From contig NZ_JBALOP010000032.1 in NCBI RefSeq assembly GCF_036962685.1, forward strand, positions 1-64,000: a stretch of DNA of 64,000 nucleotides, in the 5' to 3' direction. This DNA is from Ferdinandcohnia sp036962685 (GTDB lineage: Bacteria > Bacillota > Bacilli > Bacillales > Bacillaceae_L). Numbering within the stretch: position 1 is the first letter of the stretch; every line of letters starts with the position of its first letter. Under the pieces are notes generated by a model. That model made no database searches and was not told the origin of the DNA. It worked only from the letters and a program-made list of their open reading frames with translations. This document shows positions 1 through 8,950 of the stretch, piece after piece. The translations under genes were made by a program, and so were the position numbers.

Positions 1-37
1 ATCTATAGGTACCATAATACCTATGTGATAGCTTTTT

Positions 38-994
38 TTATTTGGAAGGCAGGTCCCCTGTTTCTTTATATACGTTAATATAACCAGTTAATTCATTTAT
101 AAAATTTTTATCTACCTTCGGGCTAAAGGTACCCATAGAAATGACATCGTCCTGGAAATCAAAATAAAGGGTTCCCGATTTAAGTTCGCCATCATTAAAT
201 TTTGTTGTAACTAATAAGTAGAGTTGATCTACATGCTGCACTGTGCTTGTGTATACTGTTTCTTTCCCTAGATCAGATTGGTCTGACACATAACCTATCG
301 CATAAAGACCTTCTTCTTTAAGTTTTTCGATTACAGGGACATTGTACCCATCCCCGGCAGGATAAATAATATCAACACCGTCGGCTATCATTCTCTCTGC
401 TATTAAAATTGCCTTTTCATCGTCATCCCAGTTTTGAACATAGCCAATATCTACATCCACTTCATCATTTTGAAATAACACACCTTCATAAAATCCATTA
501 ATCTCTGGTTGCCATTCAAATGCTGCAATGATACCGACTTTGTTCGCATTTGTCATTTTTCCCGCGACCATGCCACCGAAAAATCCCATTGCATGCCCAT
601 CAAAGTTTAGGCTTGTAACATTCTCTTTTCTTGTATTTCCATTAAAAAATATGAAATGGACATTAGGATATTCATCTGAAATCTCATTAAAAATTTCAGC
701 ATATTCACTTCCATGACCAAATATTAAATTAACGCCTTTATCAACAAATTCATCTACAGCTGTTCGTGTCGCAGTTTCCGAAGTAATTCCTTCTTTATAA
801 AAGACATCAACCTGAAATTTTGATTTTATTTGCAATAACCCCTTATATCCTTCTGTACCCCATACTTGATCATCAATTGTATCTGGTACGAGTAAGCCTA
901 CTTTTTTCACCCCAGTATCGGCATCAGTTTGGCCACAAGATACGAGGTTGGTTAAAAGGAATAAGAGTGTCACCCACCTAAACAGCTTTTGCAT
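38..994 (-). CDS. med: Med-like BMP-family lipoprotein
   Basis: This is a basic membrane lipoprotein (PnrA/BMP) family substrate-binding-like protein. It closely resembles B. subtilis Med, a positive regulator of comK and competence. I chose the internal ATG at 994 because GAAGGAGTTGTAGG precedes it; the longer reading frame has no ribosome site. The 318 aa product has a signal peptide ending in a lipobox (LVSC). After that come BMP landmarks: KVGLLVPDTIDDQVWG, a GHGSEY motif, an MGFFGGM segment, and AGDGYNVPVI. The gene sits beside yjaV and yjaU as in B. subtilis, where comZ would follow to the left. Identification is firm; its ligand and any competence role here are inferred. Confidence 0.9.
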   Translation of the reverse strand: MQKLFRWVTLLFLLTNLVSCGQTDADTGVKKVGLLVPDTIDDQVWGTEGYKGLLQIKSKFQVDVFYKEGITSETATRTAVDEFVDKGVNLIFGHGSEYAEIFNEISDEYPNVHFIFFNGNTRKENVTSLNFDGHAMGFFGGMVAGKMTNANKVGIIAAFEWQPEINGFYEGVLFQNDEVDVDIGYVQNWDDDEKAILIAERMIADGVDIIYPAGDGYNVPVIEKLKEEGLYAIGYVSDQSDLGKETVYTSTVQHVDQLYLLVTTKFNDGELKSGTLYFDFQDDVISMGTFSPKVDKNFINELTGYINVYKETGDLPSK

Positions 995-1086
995 TCCTAC
1001 AACTCCTTCAAAAAACAAAAAACAAAATAATCCCATCTTACTTTATTTTATTGTACTTTTTAGGAATAGGAAAGCAAAAGAAGTAT

Positions 1087-1653
1087 CTAGGCGTAAAAGT
1101 TTTGGGAAATCCACTCTTCGTGGTCATTTTTTATATTAATCGCTTCCCCCAACTCTTTAATTGAAAAATCGATAAACGTAAACAAAAACTCAATATTTTT
1201 CGTTCGAACTTTTTGATGCTCATTTAAACTATTCTTAATATTTATTTTGGAATACCAGCTATCATCAAGTTCATCCTCTAAATTACAATTTGTATTCCTT
1301 TCTATCGAATGTGCCGAAACTAGTATAAGCTTTGTTTTTGTCACATTACAGTATTCAAGCACAGATTGTAGCTTTACCTCTTTTTCTTCAATGCGTTCTG
1401 TGGAGTTTGGATTAATCCATGGGTAAATCACGGCATCAGTTTGTAAAAAAATACTTTGATCCACCATCGCTTTTGGGTATTCAATAAATTCAAAAAAAGC
1501 ATTACGCCCAATGCGTAGCATTTTATCCTCTTCGGAGCTATTATCCCTAGGTTTTGCATCTACTCCAACCACTTGAACTTCTTGATCGATCATTCTACAA
1601 CAGAGTCCATATCCTACAAACGAGAAAGCGTCGAATAGTATGACCTTCTTCAC
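1087..1653 (-). CDS. yjaV: YjaV-like NAD(P)-binding-fold protein
   Basis: A protein of about 188 aa that matches YjaV by position between med and yjaU and by size. The N-terminus (KKVILFDAFSFVGYGL, then VVGVD) looks like the first strand, turn and helix of a Rossmann fold, as in epimerase-like proteins, but no catalytic YxxxK is visible. Function is unknown. The upstream frame offers ATG at 1662, but GGAG abuts that ATG. The GTG at 1653 lies nine bases after the GGAG and is the more likely start. Confidence 0.65.
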   Translation of the reverse strand: MKKVILFDAFSFVGYGLCCRMIDQEVQVVGVDAKPRDNSSEEDKMLRIGRNAFFEFIEYPKAMVDQSIFLQTDAVIYPWINPNSTERIEEKEVKLQSVLEYCNVTKTKLILVSAHSIERNTNCNLEDELDDSWYSKINIKNSLNEHQKVRTKNIEFLFTFIDFSIKELGEAINIKNDHEEWISQNFYA

Positions 1654-1705
1654 TTGTAACATCTCCTATACATTTTGTTACAGTATCGTATGCGATTGCG
1701 TAAAT

Positions 1706-1741
1706 AAAAAGTCCCTATTCTTGAAAAGAATCGGGACTTTT
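1706..1741. terminator. Hairpin terminator after yjaU
   Basis: Perfect stem AAAAGTCCC/GGGACTTTT, extended by ATTCTT/AAGAAT, with T runs on both sides. It overlaps the last base of yjaU and separates it from yjaV on the minus strand. Confidence 0.8.
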
Positions 1742-2472
1742 CATAATTCCTTTTCATTCTCTTTAAAATAGCTACCAATTGACCGACTAAAAGCATACGT
1801 GTTTTCACTAATATGATAGCTTAAGGTAACCATCTCATTATCACCTTGGTATTTCTTACTGTGGATTTCAGGAGTGTATGTCCTTTCATTTGTGCTATGC
1901 CAAATTTTGATTGGGATATTCGGAAAAAGTAAATGATCCCTTGGTGCAAGTTTTTCAATGTTTGTTTCAACTTCTCTTTCGTCAAGTTGATAAGCTCGTG
2001 CAATTTCTTTTATTAGCTTTTTATAAAAAAATTTATTTTTTCTTTCATTATCGATATGTGCCACTAGATCAATGCAAGGATTTAGAAAAGCCATAGAGCG
2101 AATTTCTCTCTTTAGCTTTTTGCTTAAATGCATGGCTGTCAATGCTCCCATTCCCTCCGCTAGAATATGAATGCGTTTGTTTAGGATTTCTCGTTTCATA
2201 ATGATGTGATAGAGCTGTGTAGCCAATTTGACAGAAGCTGGATTTCCCCAGTTTGCACCATATAAATTTGAATAAAAAACTGTGTAACCTTCATCCTTAA
2301 GGTATTCGAGAATTTGAGACCTAGCGTAGTTTTGGATCCAATAGCTTGTGCCCTCTTCTACAAAATTTGTATTATCCCCGATAATTAAAACAGCGAAGCC
2401 ATTTGGACGTTTCGGCAAATGAAGAACAGACCACTCCGTGTCGAGCTTGAAAAAAAGTTTGTTTTGTACCAT
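1741..2472 (-). CDS. yjaU: YjaU-like alpha/beta hydrolase-fold protein
   Basis: A 243 aa protein in the yjaU position. It has an alpha/beta-hydrolase look: strands around FAVLIIGDN and the helix after the elbow AEGMGALTAM. In an active enzyme the elbow reads G-x-S-x-G; here the nucleophile place is glycine (A-E-G-M-G), so the standard catalytic serine is absent. A late histidine (SYHISENTY) may mark the old triad. TAGGAG precedes the ATG. It may be an inactive hydrolase fold or use another residue. No substrate can be inferred. Confidence 0.7.
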   Translation of the reverse strand: MVQNKLFFKLDTEWSVLHLPKRPNGFAVLIIGDNTNFVEEGTSYWIQNYARSQILEYLKDEGYTVFYSNLYGANWGNPASVKLATQLYHIIMKREILNKRIHILAEGMGALTAMHLSKKLKREIRSMAFLNPCIDLVAHIDNERKNKFFYKKLIKEIARAYQLDEREVETNIEKLAPRDHLLFPNIPIKIWHSTNERTYTPEIHSKKYQGDNEMVTLSYHISENTYAFSRSIGSYFKENEKEL

Positions 2473-2624
2473 CGCTCTCTTCTCCTACTCCTGATTTTCG
2501 TCCTTCATTATAAGTGTATGTTGTGAAATTAAAGATGAAAGGGGGAAATGCCTACAAATAGCTTTTCTATCAGATGACAATTGTGGTAAACTAATTACAG
2601 ATATTGTTTAACGAGGTGAAGACA

Positions 2625-2813
2625 TTGCGTTATTTTTGGACATTCTTTTGGACCTTTCTCTTAATCCAAATGGCTTCATATGTTATTGGATCAATGCAGG
2701 CGGCTACATATTCCTTTAAGACAGCTTCAATCGTAGCCGTTATTGTTACAGCCCTAATTATTATTTTAGGTTCTGTAATTCCAAATGAGCCTGTAGAGGA
2801 ACCTAATCATTAA
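2625..2813 (+). CDS. yjzD: YjzD-like small membrane protein (DUF2929)
   Basis: A small membrane protein of 62 aa with two hydrophobic helices (YFWTFFWTFLLIQMASYVIG and ASIVAVIVTALIIILG) and an acidic tail. I place the start at TTG 2625, because GAGGTGA lies just upstream; the longer frame from TTG 2604 would swallow that ribosome site. Its size and its place facing yjzC match B. subtilis YjzD. Function is unknown. It is the only plus-strand gene in the first 15 kb. Confidence 0.75.
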   Translation: MRYFWTFFWTFLLIQMASYVIGSMQAATYSFKTASIVAVIVTALIIILGSVIPNEPVEEPNH

Positions 2814-2817
2814 TATG

Positions 2818-2846
2818 AAAAAAAGACCCGATTGGGTCTTTTTTTT
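2818..2846. terminator. Bidirectional terminator yjzD/yjzC
   Basis: AAGACCC-GATT-GGGTCTT stem flanked by runs of A and T, between convergent yjzD and yjzC. Confidence 0.85.
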
Positions 2847-2847
2847 A

Positions 2848-3027
2848 TCACGGCTTTCTTTTATATGTCCATTTTCGGTTGTCATTAGAGTTTTCTGGGA
2901 ATGAGTCACCGGCACTTAGTTTTACACTTTTCGGGTTTTTAACCATATCTCCAGTTTCGCCGATTTCTACATAAATCCCATTATTCGGTGCTTTTTGACC
3001 TGCACGAAATTCATGACTTTGCCCCAT
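2848..3027 (-). CDS. yjzC: YjzC family small protein
   Basis: A 59 aa soluble protein closely resembling B. subtilis YjzC: FRAGQKAPNNGIYVEIGETG, then VKNPKSVKLSAGDSFPENSN and a basic WTYKRKP end. AGGAGG is followed by ATT and two consecutive ATG codons; the second (3027) has the better six-base spacing. Its biochemical role is unknown. It lies next to argF as in B. subtilis. Confidence 0.88.
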   Translation of the reverse strand: MGQSHEFRAGQKAPNNGIYVEIGETGDMVKNPKSVKLSAGDSFPENSNDNRKWTYKRKP

Positions 3028-3088
3028 CATAATCCTCCTTTTGAATAGTCATACATGATTACTATACCCACTCATGTCTAAAATCATG

Positions 3089-3120
3089 AAAAAAGCCTCG
3101 GTACCATTGAAGACCGAGGC
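3089..3120 (-). terminator. Terminator downstream of argF
   Basis: GCCTCGG/CCGAGGC stem (3095-3101 with 3114-3120) followed on the minus strand by a run of six T, just after the argF stop. It would end the arginine operon transcript. Confidence 0.85.
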
Positions 3121-3131
3121 ATAAAGATTCT

Positions 3132-4091
3132 TTATTCCATTATTGCTTTTAATACAGCTTTTTGAGCGTGGAGGCGATTTCCTGCTTGTTCAAATACTAC
3201 AGAATGTGGTCCATCAATCACTTCAGCTGTAACCTCTTCACCACGATGTGCAGGTAGACAGTGCATGAAATGATAATCTTCCTTAGCGGCACTCACAAGC
3301 TCGGAATTTACTTGAAAAGGCATGAATGCTTGCATTCGCTCTTGCTGTTCCTGTTCTTGGCCCATACTCGCCCAAACATCTGTGTAAATATAGTCTGCAT
3401 TTTTTAAGCCACCGACTGGGTCATGGCTAACCTCAATGACTGCATTGGTTTCTTTCGCAATTTCTTTTGCTTTCTCTACAATAAATTCTTTCGGAGCATA
3501 TTGAGGTGGACAAACAACTGTACAATCTAAGCCTACCTTTGCGGCAGCAATCATTAACGAATGGGCTACATTGTTACCATCTCCAACATAGACAAGTTTG
3601 TTGCCTTTAAAGGTTTTCTTTTGTTCATAGATGGTTAGTAAATCAGCTAACGCTTGGCATGGATGAAAATCTTCCGTTAAGCCATTAATGACTGGGATAC
3701 TCGCGAACTGCGCAAGCTCCTCAATTTTTTCATGCTCAAATGTTCGAATCATGATTGCATCCACATACTCAGATAAGACCATTGCTGTATCAGCAATCGA
3801 TTCTCCTCTGCCTAACTGCATATCATTGCTATTTAGATATATTGCGTTTCCTCCCAACTGAAGCATTCCCGCTTCAAAGGAAACCCTCGTGCGGGTTGAA
3901 TGCTTTTCAAAGATCATTGCTAACGTTTTACCCTTCAAATAAGCAGTTTCTTCTCCATTTTTATGCTTTTGCTTGATTTCTATTGCTGAATCTAATAGAA
4001 CGATAATATCTTCCTGCGTTAAATCTATAAGTGTAAGTAAATCCTTACCTTTTAAGGCATTACTTAAATTATGTTTTAAAGTAGTTGTCAT
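3132..4091 (-). CDS. argF: Ornithine carbamoyltransferase
   Basis: Anabolic ornithine carbamoyltransferase: carbamoyl phosphate + ornithine gives citrulline, in the cytoplasm, normally as a trimer. The 319 aa length is normal. Visible family motifs are the carbamoyl phosphate loop STRTR (EKHSTRTRVSFE), HPCQALADLLT, and the ornithine-binding FMHCLPAHRGEEV with the catalytic HCLP. It is the last gene of the arg operon. Its ATG overlaps the carB stop by four bases (ATGA), so it is translationally coupled to the enzyme that makes its substrate. Confidence 0.97.
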   Translation of the reverse strand: MTTTLKHNLSNALKGKDLLTLIDLTQEDIIVLLDSAIEIKQKHKNGEETAYLKGKTLAMIFEKHSTRTRVSFEAGMLQLGGNAIYLNSNDMQLGRGESIADTAMVLSEYVDAIMIRTFEHEKIEELAQFASIPVINGLTEDFHPCQALADLLTIYEQKKTFKGNKLVYVGDGNNVAHSLMIAAAKVGLDCTVVCPPQYAPKEFIVEKAKEIAKETNAVIEVSHDPVGGLKNADYIYTDVWASMGQEQEQQERMQAFMPFQVNSELVSAAKEDYHFMHCLPAHRGEEVTAEVIDGPHSVVFEQAGNRLHAQKAVLKAIME

Positions 4092-7000
4092 TTGCTAATC
4101 ACTTCTTTCTCATTATTGAATGTACCTCTACGTTCTTGAATAGACATGACTGAAAAATGGGAATCACGAAATGCTTTTAAAAATGCGTGTAATGTCTCGA
4201 TTTCCGTAAATACATGAATTCGTTTTTGGCTTGCCTCTATTTTATTCTTTTTCGATTTTTCATCATTCTTTAGACTTACAAATGCTAAAGCCTTTTCGCT
4301 CTTGCTCCATTCTGAAACGTCATTTGCAGCATAAATGTTTAATCCAAATTCTTTCGCAATTGTCTTTGTTTCTGCTGGAATCTGTTCCGTATCGAAAACG
4401 ATTTCGTCTGCACCTTTTTTTGAAAGAATATAGCTATGGAAAACTTTTGTTAAAGCCTCATCAATTGTTGCTGCAATACTAATCCCTTCACCAGTTGATT
4501 TCATTTCTGGACCAACCGTTGGATCGCCAAGCAGTTTATAGGTTGAGAAGACAGGATATTTCACCGTAAAGTAAGGTAAATCAGGTAATAAGCCAGTCTG
4601 CGCTGATACCTCTTGTAATGACTTTCCAAGTACAAGTTTTGATGCTAGCTGCGCCATTGAAATTCCTGTAATTTTACTGATGACTGGAACTGTACGACTA
4701 GCACGAGGGTTCACCTCTAGTACGTAAATTTGATTGTCAGCCACAACAAATTGGATATTCATGATCCCTTTAAATTGTAGTTCGCGCACAATTTTTTCTG
4801 CATAGTCAGTGACTGTTTTCTTGTTTTCTTCAGATAATGAAACAGCTGGCATAATCGCGTGACTGTCACCAGAGTGAACGCCTGCTTTTTCAATATGTTC
4901 AACAATGGTAGGAATGAGAATTTCGTTCCCATCAGAAAGTAAGTCAACTTCAATTTCTAATCCGGGTACATATGCATCAATTAAGAGCGGATATGAATCA
5001 TTTGGGATCCCTTTTACAAACGATATAAGCTCTCCCTCATCATTGATAACTATCATTCCCTTCCCACCAATTACATAGGAAGGACGGATTAGCACTGGGT
5101 AGCCGACTTGCGATGCCTTTACCACTAATTCTTCCGTATTTTCAGCAATCTCACCAGGAATATGTGGGATACTTGCTTTTTCTAACAGTTTATAAAAACG
5201 GTCACGGTCCTCAAGCTGGTCAATGACATCGTGAGTAATTCCCACAATTGATACACCTGATGCCTCTAGTTCTTGCGCAAGATTAATGGCTGTTTGGCCA
5301 CCAAATTGTACGATCACTTGATCCACTTTTTCAGCTTCGATTACGTTTAACACATGTTCTAATGTTAATGGCTCGAAAAATAATTTATCTGCAATTTCAT
5401 AATCAGTACTTACTGTTTCTGGATTGTTATTAAGTAAGAGCGTCTCATAGCCTTCCTCTTGTAAAGCGAAAATTCCATGGACAGTACTATAATCAAATTC
5501 AATTCCCTGGCCGATTCGAATTGGACCAGAGCCTAGAATTAATACCTTTTGATTTGTAGAACCTTGTGTTTCATTTTCACCAAAATAGCTTGAGTAATAA
5601 TAAGATGACTCGGAGGCAAATGCGCCAGCACATGTATCTACACTTTTATAGCTAGGAATGATACCAAGTTCCTTACGTTTTGCACGAATTGTCTTTTCTT
5701 CCTCACCAGTAAGGTGAGCAATATATTCGTCAGTAAACCCTTTTTCTTTTATCTCTTGCATGAATTCACTTGAAAATTCATTTACCGAGTGTTGGCTAAT
5801 TTTAACCTCATATTTCACTAAAGACTTGAAAATGTCCAAGAAGAACGAATCAATTTTTGAGATTTCGTGAATCTCCTCTACGGTAGTTCCTCTTCTAAAA
5901 AGCTCAAGTACCGCAAAAAATCGATTTTCACTCCCCTCTTCAACAAGTTGATGAAGCTCCTGATTTGAGAGGCTCTCTATTTTAGGTAATCGTAAGCTTT
6001 CGTTTTCTCCCTCTAAGGAATGGACCGCCTTTTGGATGGCACCTTCCAGATTCACATCAAGTGACATGACCTCTCCAGTTGCTTTCATTTGTGTTCCAAG
6101 TACATTTGGAACATCTGTGAACTTATCAAATGGGAAGCGCGGGAATTTTACAACCACATAATCTAATGCTGGTTCCGAACTAGAAAATGTATTTCCTGTA
6201 ATCGGGTTGATTAATTCATCTAATGTATAGCCAACAGCAAGCTTTGCTGTGATTTTGGCGATTGGATAGCCCGTTGCTTTTGATGCAAGTGCTGAAGAGC
6301 GACTTACGCGCGGATTTACTTCAATTAGATAATAGTTTTTACTATAAGGATCCAGTGCAAATTGAATATTACATCCACCGACAATACCTAACGCAGAGAT
6401 AATTTTTGCAGATGAGGCTTGGAGCATTTTGTATTCATCATCTGTCAACGTTTGTGATGGAGCGACAACAATTGAATCTCCTGTATGAATACCAACTGGG
6501 TCGATGTTTTCCATATTACAAATCGTTATGCAGGTTCCTTTTTGGTCACGCATGACCTCATATTCAATTTCCTTATATCCAGCAATACTTTTTTCGATCA
6601 AACATTGAGTAATCGGGCTTTCGGACAAGCCATTTTTTGTAAGCTTAATCAATTGTTGCTGCTCGTGCGCAATGCCTCCTCCTGTTCCCCCCAATGTGTA
6701 TGCTGGACGAATAATGACTGGAAATCCTATCTTTTCCACAAAAGCAATTGCTTCCTCAACAGTTGTAACAATTTCACTGTCAGGGACTGGCTCATTTAAT
6801 TCATTCATTAAGCTTCGAAAAGCCTCTCGGTCCTCTCCCTTTTTAATAGAGTCAATTGATGTCCCAAGAACTTTTACATTATATTTATCTAAAACTCCAT
6901 GTTCACTTAGGCTAAAAGCTAAATTTAAGCCTGTTTGACCACCCAGGGTTGCAAGTAATCCATCTGGACGCTCTTTTGCAATGATTTTCTCGATGCTTTC

Positions 7001-7213
7001 AACTGTAAGTGGCTCAAAATACACAACGTCGGCATTGACTTCATCGGTCATAATGGTTGCAGGATTATTATTCACTAAAATAACTTTGTAGCCTTCTTCC
7101 CTTAGTGCCCTGCAACCTTGTGTTCCGGAATAATCAAATTCTGCTGCCTGCCCGATGACGATAGGACCTGAGCCAATTACTAATATAGATTGAATTGAAT
7201 GATCTTTAGGCAT
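4088..7213 (-). CDS. carB: Carbamoyl-phosphate synthase large chain, arginine-specific
   Basis: Large synthetase subunit, 1041 aa, making carbamoyl phosphate from bicarbonate, ATP and ammonia, the ammonia normally delivered by CarA. It has the two homologous ATP-grasp halves: the first with GQAAEFDYSGTQ and the second (from about residue 545) with GPIRIGQGIEFDYS. Both carry glycine-rich ATP loops (AYTLGGTGGG; SYVIGGKG) and metal-binding EVNPR segments. A short MGS-like tail follows. It is in the arg operon between the damaged carA and argF, so it is the arginine-regulated isozyme rather than PyrAB. It has a good GGAGAG ribosome site. Confidence 0.96.
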   Translation of the reverse strand: MPKDHSIQSILVIGSGPIVIGQAAEFDYSGTQGCRALREEGYKVILVNNNPATIMTDEVNADVVYFEPLTVESIEKIIAKERPDGLLATLGGQTGLNLAFSLSEHGVLDKYNVKVLGTSIDSIKKGEDREAFRSLMNELNEPVPDSEIVTTVEEAIAFVEKIGFPVIIRPAYTLGGTGGGIAHEQQQLIKLTKNGLSESPITQCLIEKSIAGYKEIEYEVMRDQKGTCITICNMENIDPVGIHTGDSIVVAPSQTLTDDEYKMLQASSAKIISALGIVGGCNIQFALDPYSKNYYLIEVNPRVSRSSALASKATGYPIAKITAKLAVGYTLDELINPITGNTFSSSEPALDYVVVKFPRFPFDKFTDVPNVLGTQMKATGEVMSLDVNLEGAIQKAVHSLEGENESLRLPKIESLSNQELHQLVEEGSENRFFAVLELFRRGTTVEEIHEISKIDSFFLDIFKSLVKYEVKISQHSVNEFSSEFMQEIKEKGFTDEYIAHLTGEEEKTIRAKRKELGIIPSYKSVDTCAGAFASESSYYYSSYFGENETQGSTNQKVLILGSGPIRIGQGIEFDYSTVHGIFALQEEGYETLLLNNNPETVSTDYEIADKLFFEPLTLEHVLNVIEAEKVDQVIVQFGGQTAINLAQELEASGVSIVGITHDVIDQLEDRDRFYKLLEKASIPHIPGEIAENTEELVVKASQVGYPVLIRPSYVIGGKGMIVINDEGELISFVKGIPNDSYPLLIDAYVPGLEIEVDLLSDGNEILIPTIVEHIEKAGVHSGDSHAIMPAVSLSEENKKTVTDYAEKIVRELQFKGIMNIQFVVADNQIYVLEVNPRASRTVPVISKITGISMAQLASKLVLGKSLQEVSAQTGLLPDLPYFTVKYPVFSTYKLLGDPTVGPEMKSTGEGISIAATIDEALTKVFHSYILSKKGADEIVFDTEQIPAETKTIAKEFGLNIYAANDVSEWSKSEKALAFVSLKNDEKSKKNKIEASQKRIHVFTEIETLHAFLKAFRDSHFSVMSIQERRGTFNNEKEVISK

Positions 7214-7260
7214 AAACTTTTCTCTCCTAACCTTTACGTTTATACAATGTCTGTAGCAAC

Positions 7261-7689
7261 TTAATTCAGTACCTCCGCTAGAGCAGGTTGCTTACTAATG
7301 ATTGCTTTTTCTAGCTTTTTGTCTCGTATTCTTTTCACAACTGCACGTGTATCCACATGTGAAAGCATTGGAATATTCCACTTCTTCAAATACTGATTGA
7401 GTGAGTATTTGCCATCATAATGAGAGTGGTTATCCTTTGTTTCATATAGAATAACTCCAGCAACCTCGGGCTCCGTGTTAAACTCAATTTCATTAATTCC
7501 GCAATTACCGATAAGGGGGTAAGTGAAAACAATGATATGTTTTTTATTGGAAGGATTGGTTATCACGTCCTGGTAGCCAGTCATTCCTGTAAAGAATGCG
7601 ATTTCGCCCTCAGTTGTTGTAGTTGTGCTATTTTCAAAAATAGTTCCTTCAAAGCTTTCACCATTCTCTAAGTGTAAATATCCCTTCAT
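7261..7689 (-). pseudogene. carA: Carbamoyl-phosphate synthase small chain, truncated (glutaminase domain missing)
   Basis: The 142 aa product matches only the N-terminal domain of CarA: GYLHLENGESFEG, TGMTGYQDVITNPS, FTYPLIGNCGINE, and NIPMLSHVDTRAVVKRIR. CarA is normally about 350-380 aa. Here a TAA comes after residue 142 and only 47 bases separate it from carB, so the whole class I glutamine amidotransferase domain with its Cys-His-Glu triad is gone. Start ATG 7689 follows GGGGTGAAACC. Just before carB another frame reads LLQTLYKRKG-stop, possibly a relict tail; that is a guess. Either an internal deletion or an assembly collapse could explain this. The remaining fragment could still bind CarB but could not hydrolyse glutamine. 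Confidence 0.85.
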
Positions 7690-7699
7690 GGTTTCACCC

Positions 7700-7733
7700 C
7701 GTATTTTTATTTGTATATACGTATTTTTATACA
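7700..7733 (-). promoter_or_regulatory. Two ARG-box-like operators before carA
   Basis: On the minus strand, TGTATAAAAATACG (7720-7733) and CAAATAAAAATACG (7700-7713) match the ArgR/AhrC box TGAATWWWWATTCA at 11 and 10 of 14 positions. The core ten bases recur exactly 20 bases apart. They lie between argD and carA and touch the carA ribosome site. I infer a second arginine-responsive control point for carAB-argF. Confidence 0.55.
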
Positions 7734-7798
7734 AAGTTATTCAAAAAAAATTCATGTATGACTATTGGTTTCATACAAACCTAACTCCTAGGGAAAAG

Positions 7799-8950
7799 TT
7801 AAGAAATATACTCGGCAACAAGACAATCCTTTATCATCTTAACTGCTTTATCGATTTCTTCGTAGGTTACCGTTAATGGCGGTAAAAGTCGAATGACATT
7901 TGGTCCAGCTTGAAGAACTAACAGTCCATTTTCACGTAGTTTTGTAATGTTTGCTGCAACTTCATCATTACAAGCAATTCCTAGCATTAATCCACTTCCA
8001 CGAACCTCTTTAACTAAGTCTTGTTCTGCTAATGCATTTGTAAGTTCCGCTTTTAAATATACACCTTTTTTCTCAACCTCTGCTAAAAACTCTTCTTCAA
8101 AAATGATTGATAATGTAGCTTTAGCGGCTGCTAATGAAATTGGGTTACCACCAAATGTAGAACCATGTGAGCCAGGTCCAAATGCTTCCTTAAGCTTTTC
8201 CTTTCCAAGCATTGCCCCAACAGGAAGACCACTTCCTAAAGCTTTTGCTAATGTAATTATATCTGGTGATAGATTGAAATGTTGATGAGCAAACGCTTTT
8301 CCAGTTCGACCAATCCCCGTTTGAACTTCATCAATAATGAAAAGTGAACCATGCTTCTTACAAAGCTCTTCAATCGTTTTTAGAAACTTTTTTGTTCCAG
8401 GAACGACTCCGCCCTCTCCTTGAACAACTTCAACCATAACTGCTGCGACTGAATCATCCATTGCTTGCTCTAACGCTTCACAATCATTGTATGGAAGATA
8501 GACAAATTCCTGTAGAAGTGGTCCGAATCCTGAATGGATTTTGTCTTGCCCTGTTGCAGCCATCGTTCCGAATGTCCTGCCATGGAAGGATTGCTTAAAC
8601 GTAATTATCTTTGACTTTTGCGTGTATTTACGAGCAAGCTTTAATGCTGCTTCATTTGCCTCAGCACCACTATTACAGAAGAAAACTGCATCTAGTTCTG
8701 AGTTCGCAACTAGCTTCCCAGCTACTTCTTGTTGAATATCAGATTTAAATAAATTTGATACATGCCAATATTTTTTCAGTTGTTCTTCCACGGCTTCGAC
8801 TACAGCCGGGTGGCGATGTCCGAGATTACAAACTGAGATTCCAGTAACAAAATCTAAATATTTCTTTCCTGTATTGTCAACAATGATTGCACCCTCTGCG
8901 GATTCAACGGTCAAATCCCATCTTGCATAGGTTGGAAATAGTGCATCCAT
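7799..8950 (-). CDS. argD: Acetylornithine aminotransferase
   Basis: PLP-dependent class III aminotransferase converting N-acetylglutamate semialdehyde to N-acetylornithine, 383 aa. Seen: FVTGISVCNLGHRHP, FCNSGAEANEAALKLAR, SFHGRTFG, the FIIDEVQTGIGRTG segment with the PLP-contacting Asp, and the Schiff-base lysine in ITLAKALGSGLPVGAM. The ATG shares bases with the argB stop (TAATG), so it is coupled to argB. Downstream, 109 bases with ARG-box-like sites precede carA. Confidence 0.96.
   Translation of the reverse strand: MDALFPTYARWDLTVESAEGAIIVDNTGKKYLDFVTGISVCNLGHRHPAVVEAVEEQLKKYWHVSNLFKSDIQQEVAGKLVANSELDAVFFCNSGAEANEAALKLARKYTQKSKIITFKQSFHGRTFGTMAATGQDKIHSGFGPLLQEFVYLPYNDCEALEQAMDDSVAAVMVEVVQGEGGVVPGTKKFLKTIEELCKKHGSLFIIDEVQTGIGRTGKAFAHQHFNLSPDIITLAKALGSGLPVGAMLGKEKLKEAFGPGSHGSTFGGNPISLAAAKATLSIIFEEEFLAEVEKKGVYLKAELTNALAEQDLVKEVRGSGLMLGIACNDEVAANITKLRENGLLVLQAGPNVIRLLPPLTVTYEEIDKAVKMIKDCLVAEYIS

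Noticed and set aside
1..37. comZ beginning at the left edge
   Set aside because: B. subtilis synteny predicts comZ after med, but the 37 bases present show no start codon with a ribosome site on the minus strand.
528..716. Plus-strand frame opposite med
   Set aside because: Shadow of the lipoprotein gene, with no ribosome site or family match. The same applies to the many small frames opposite carB, sbcC, addA and addB.
6485..6799. A 104 aa plus-strand frame opposite carB
   Set aside because: Longer than most shadows, but it is fully inside the ATP-grasp coding region of carB and has no start signal.
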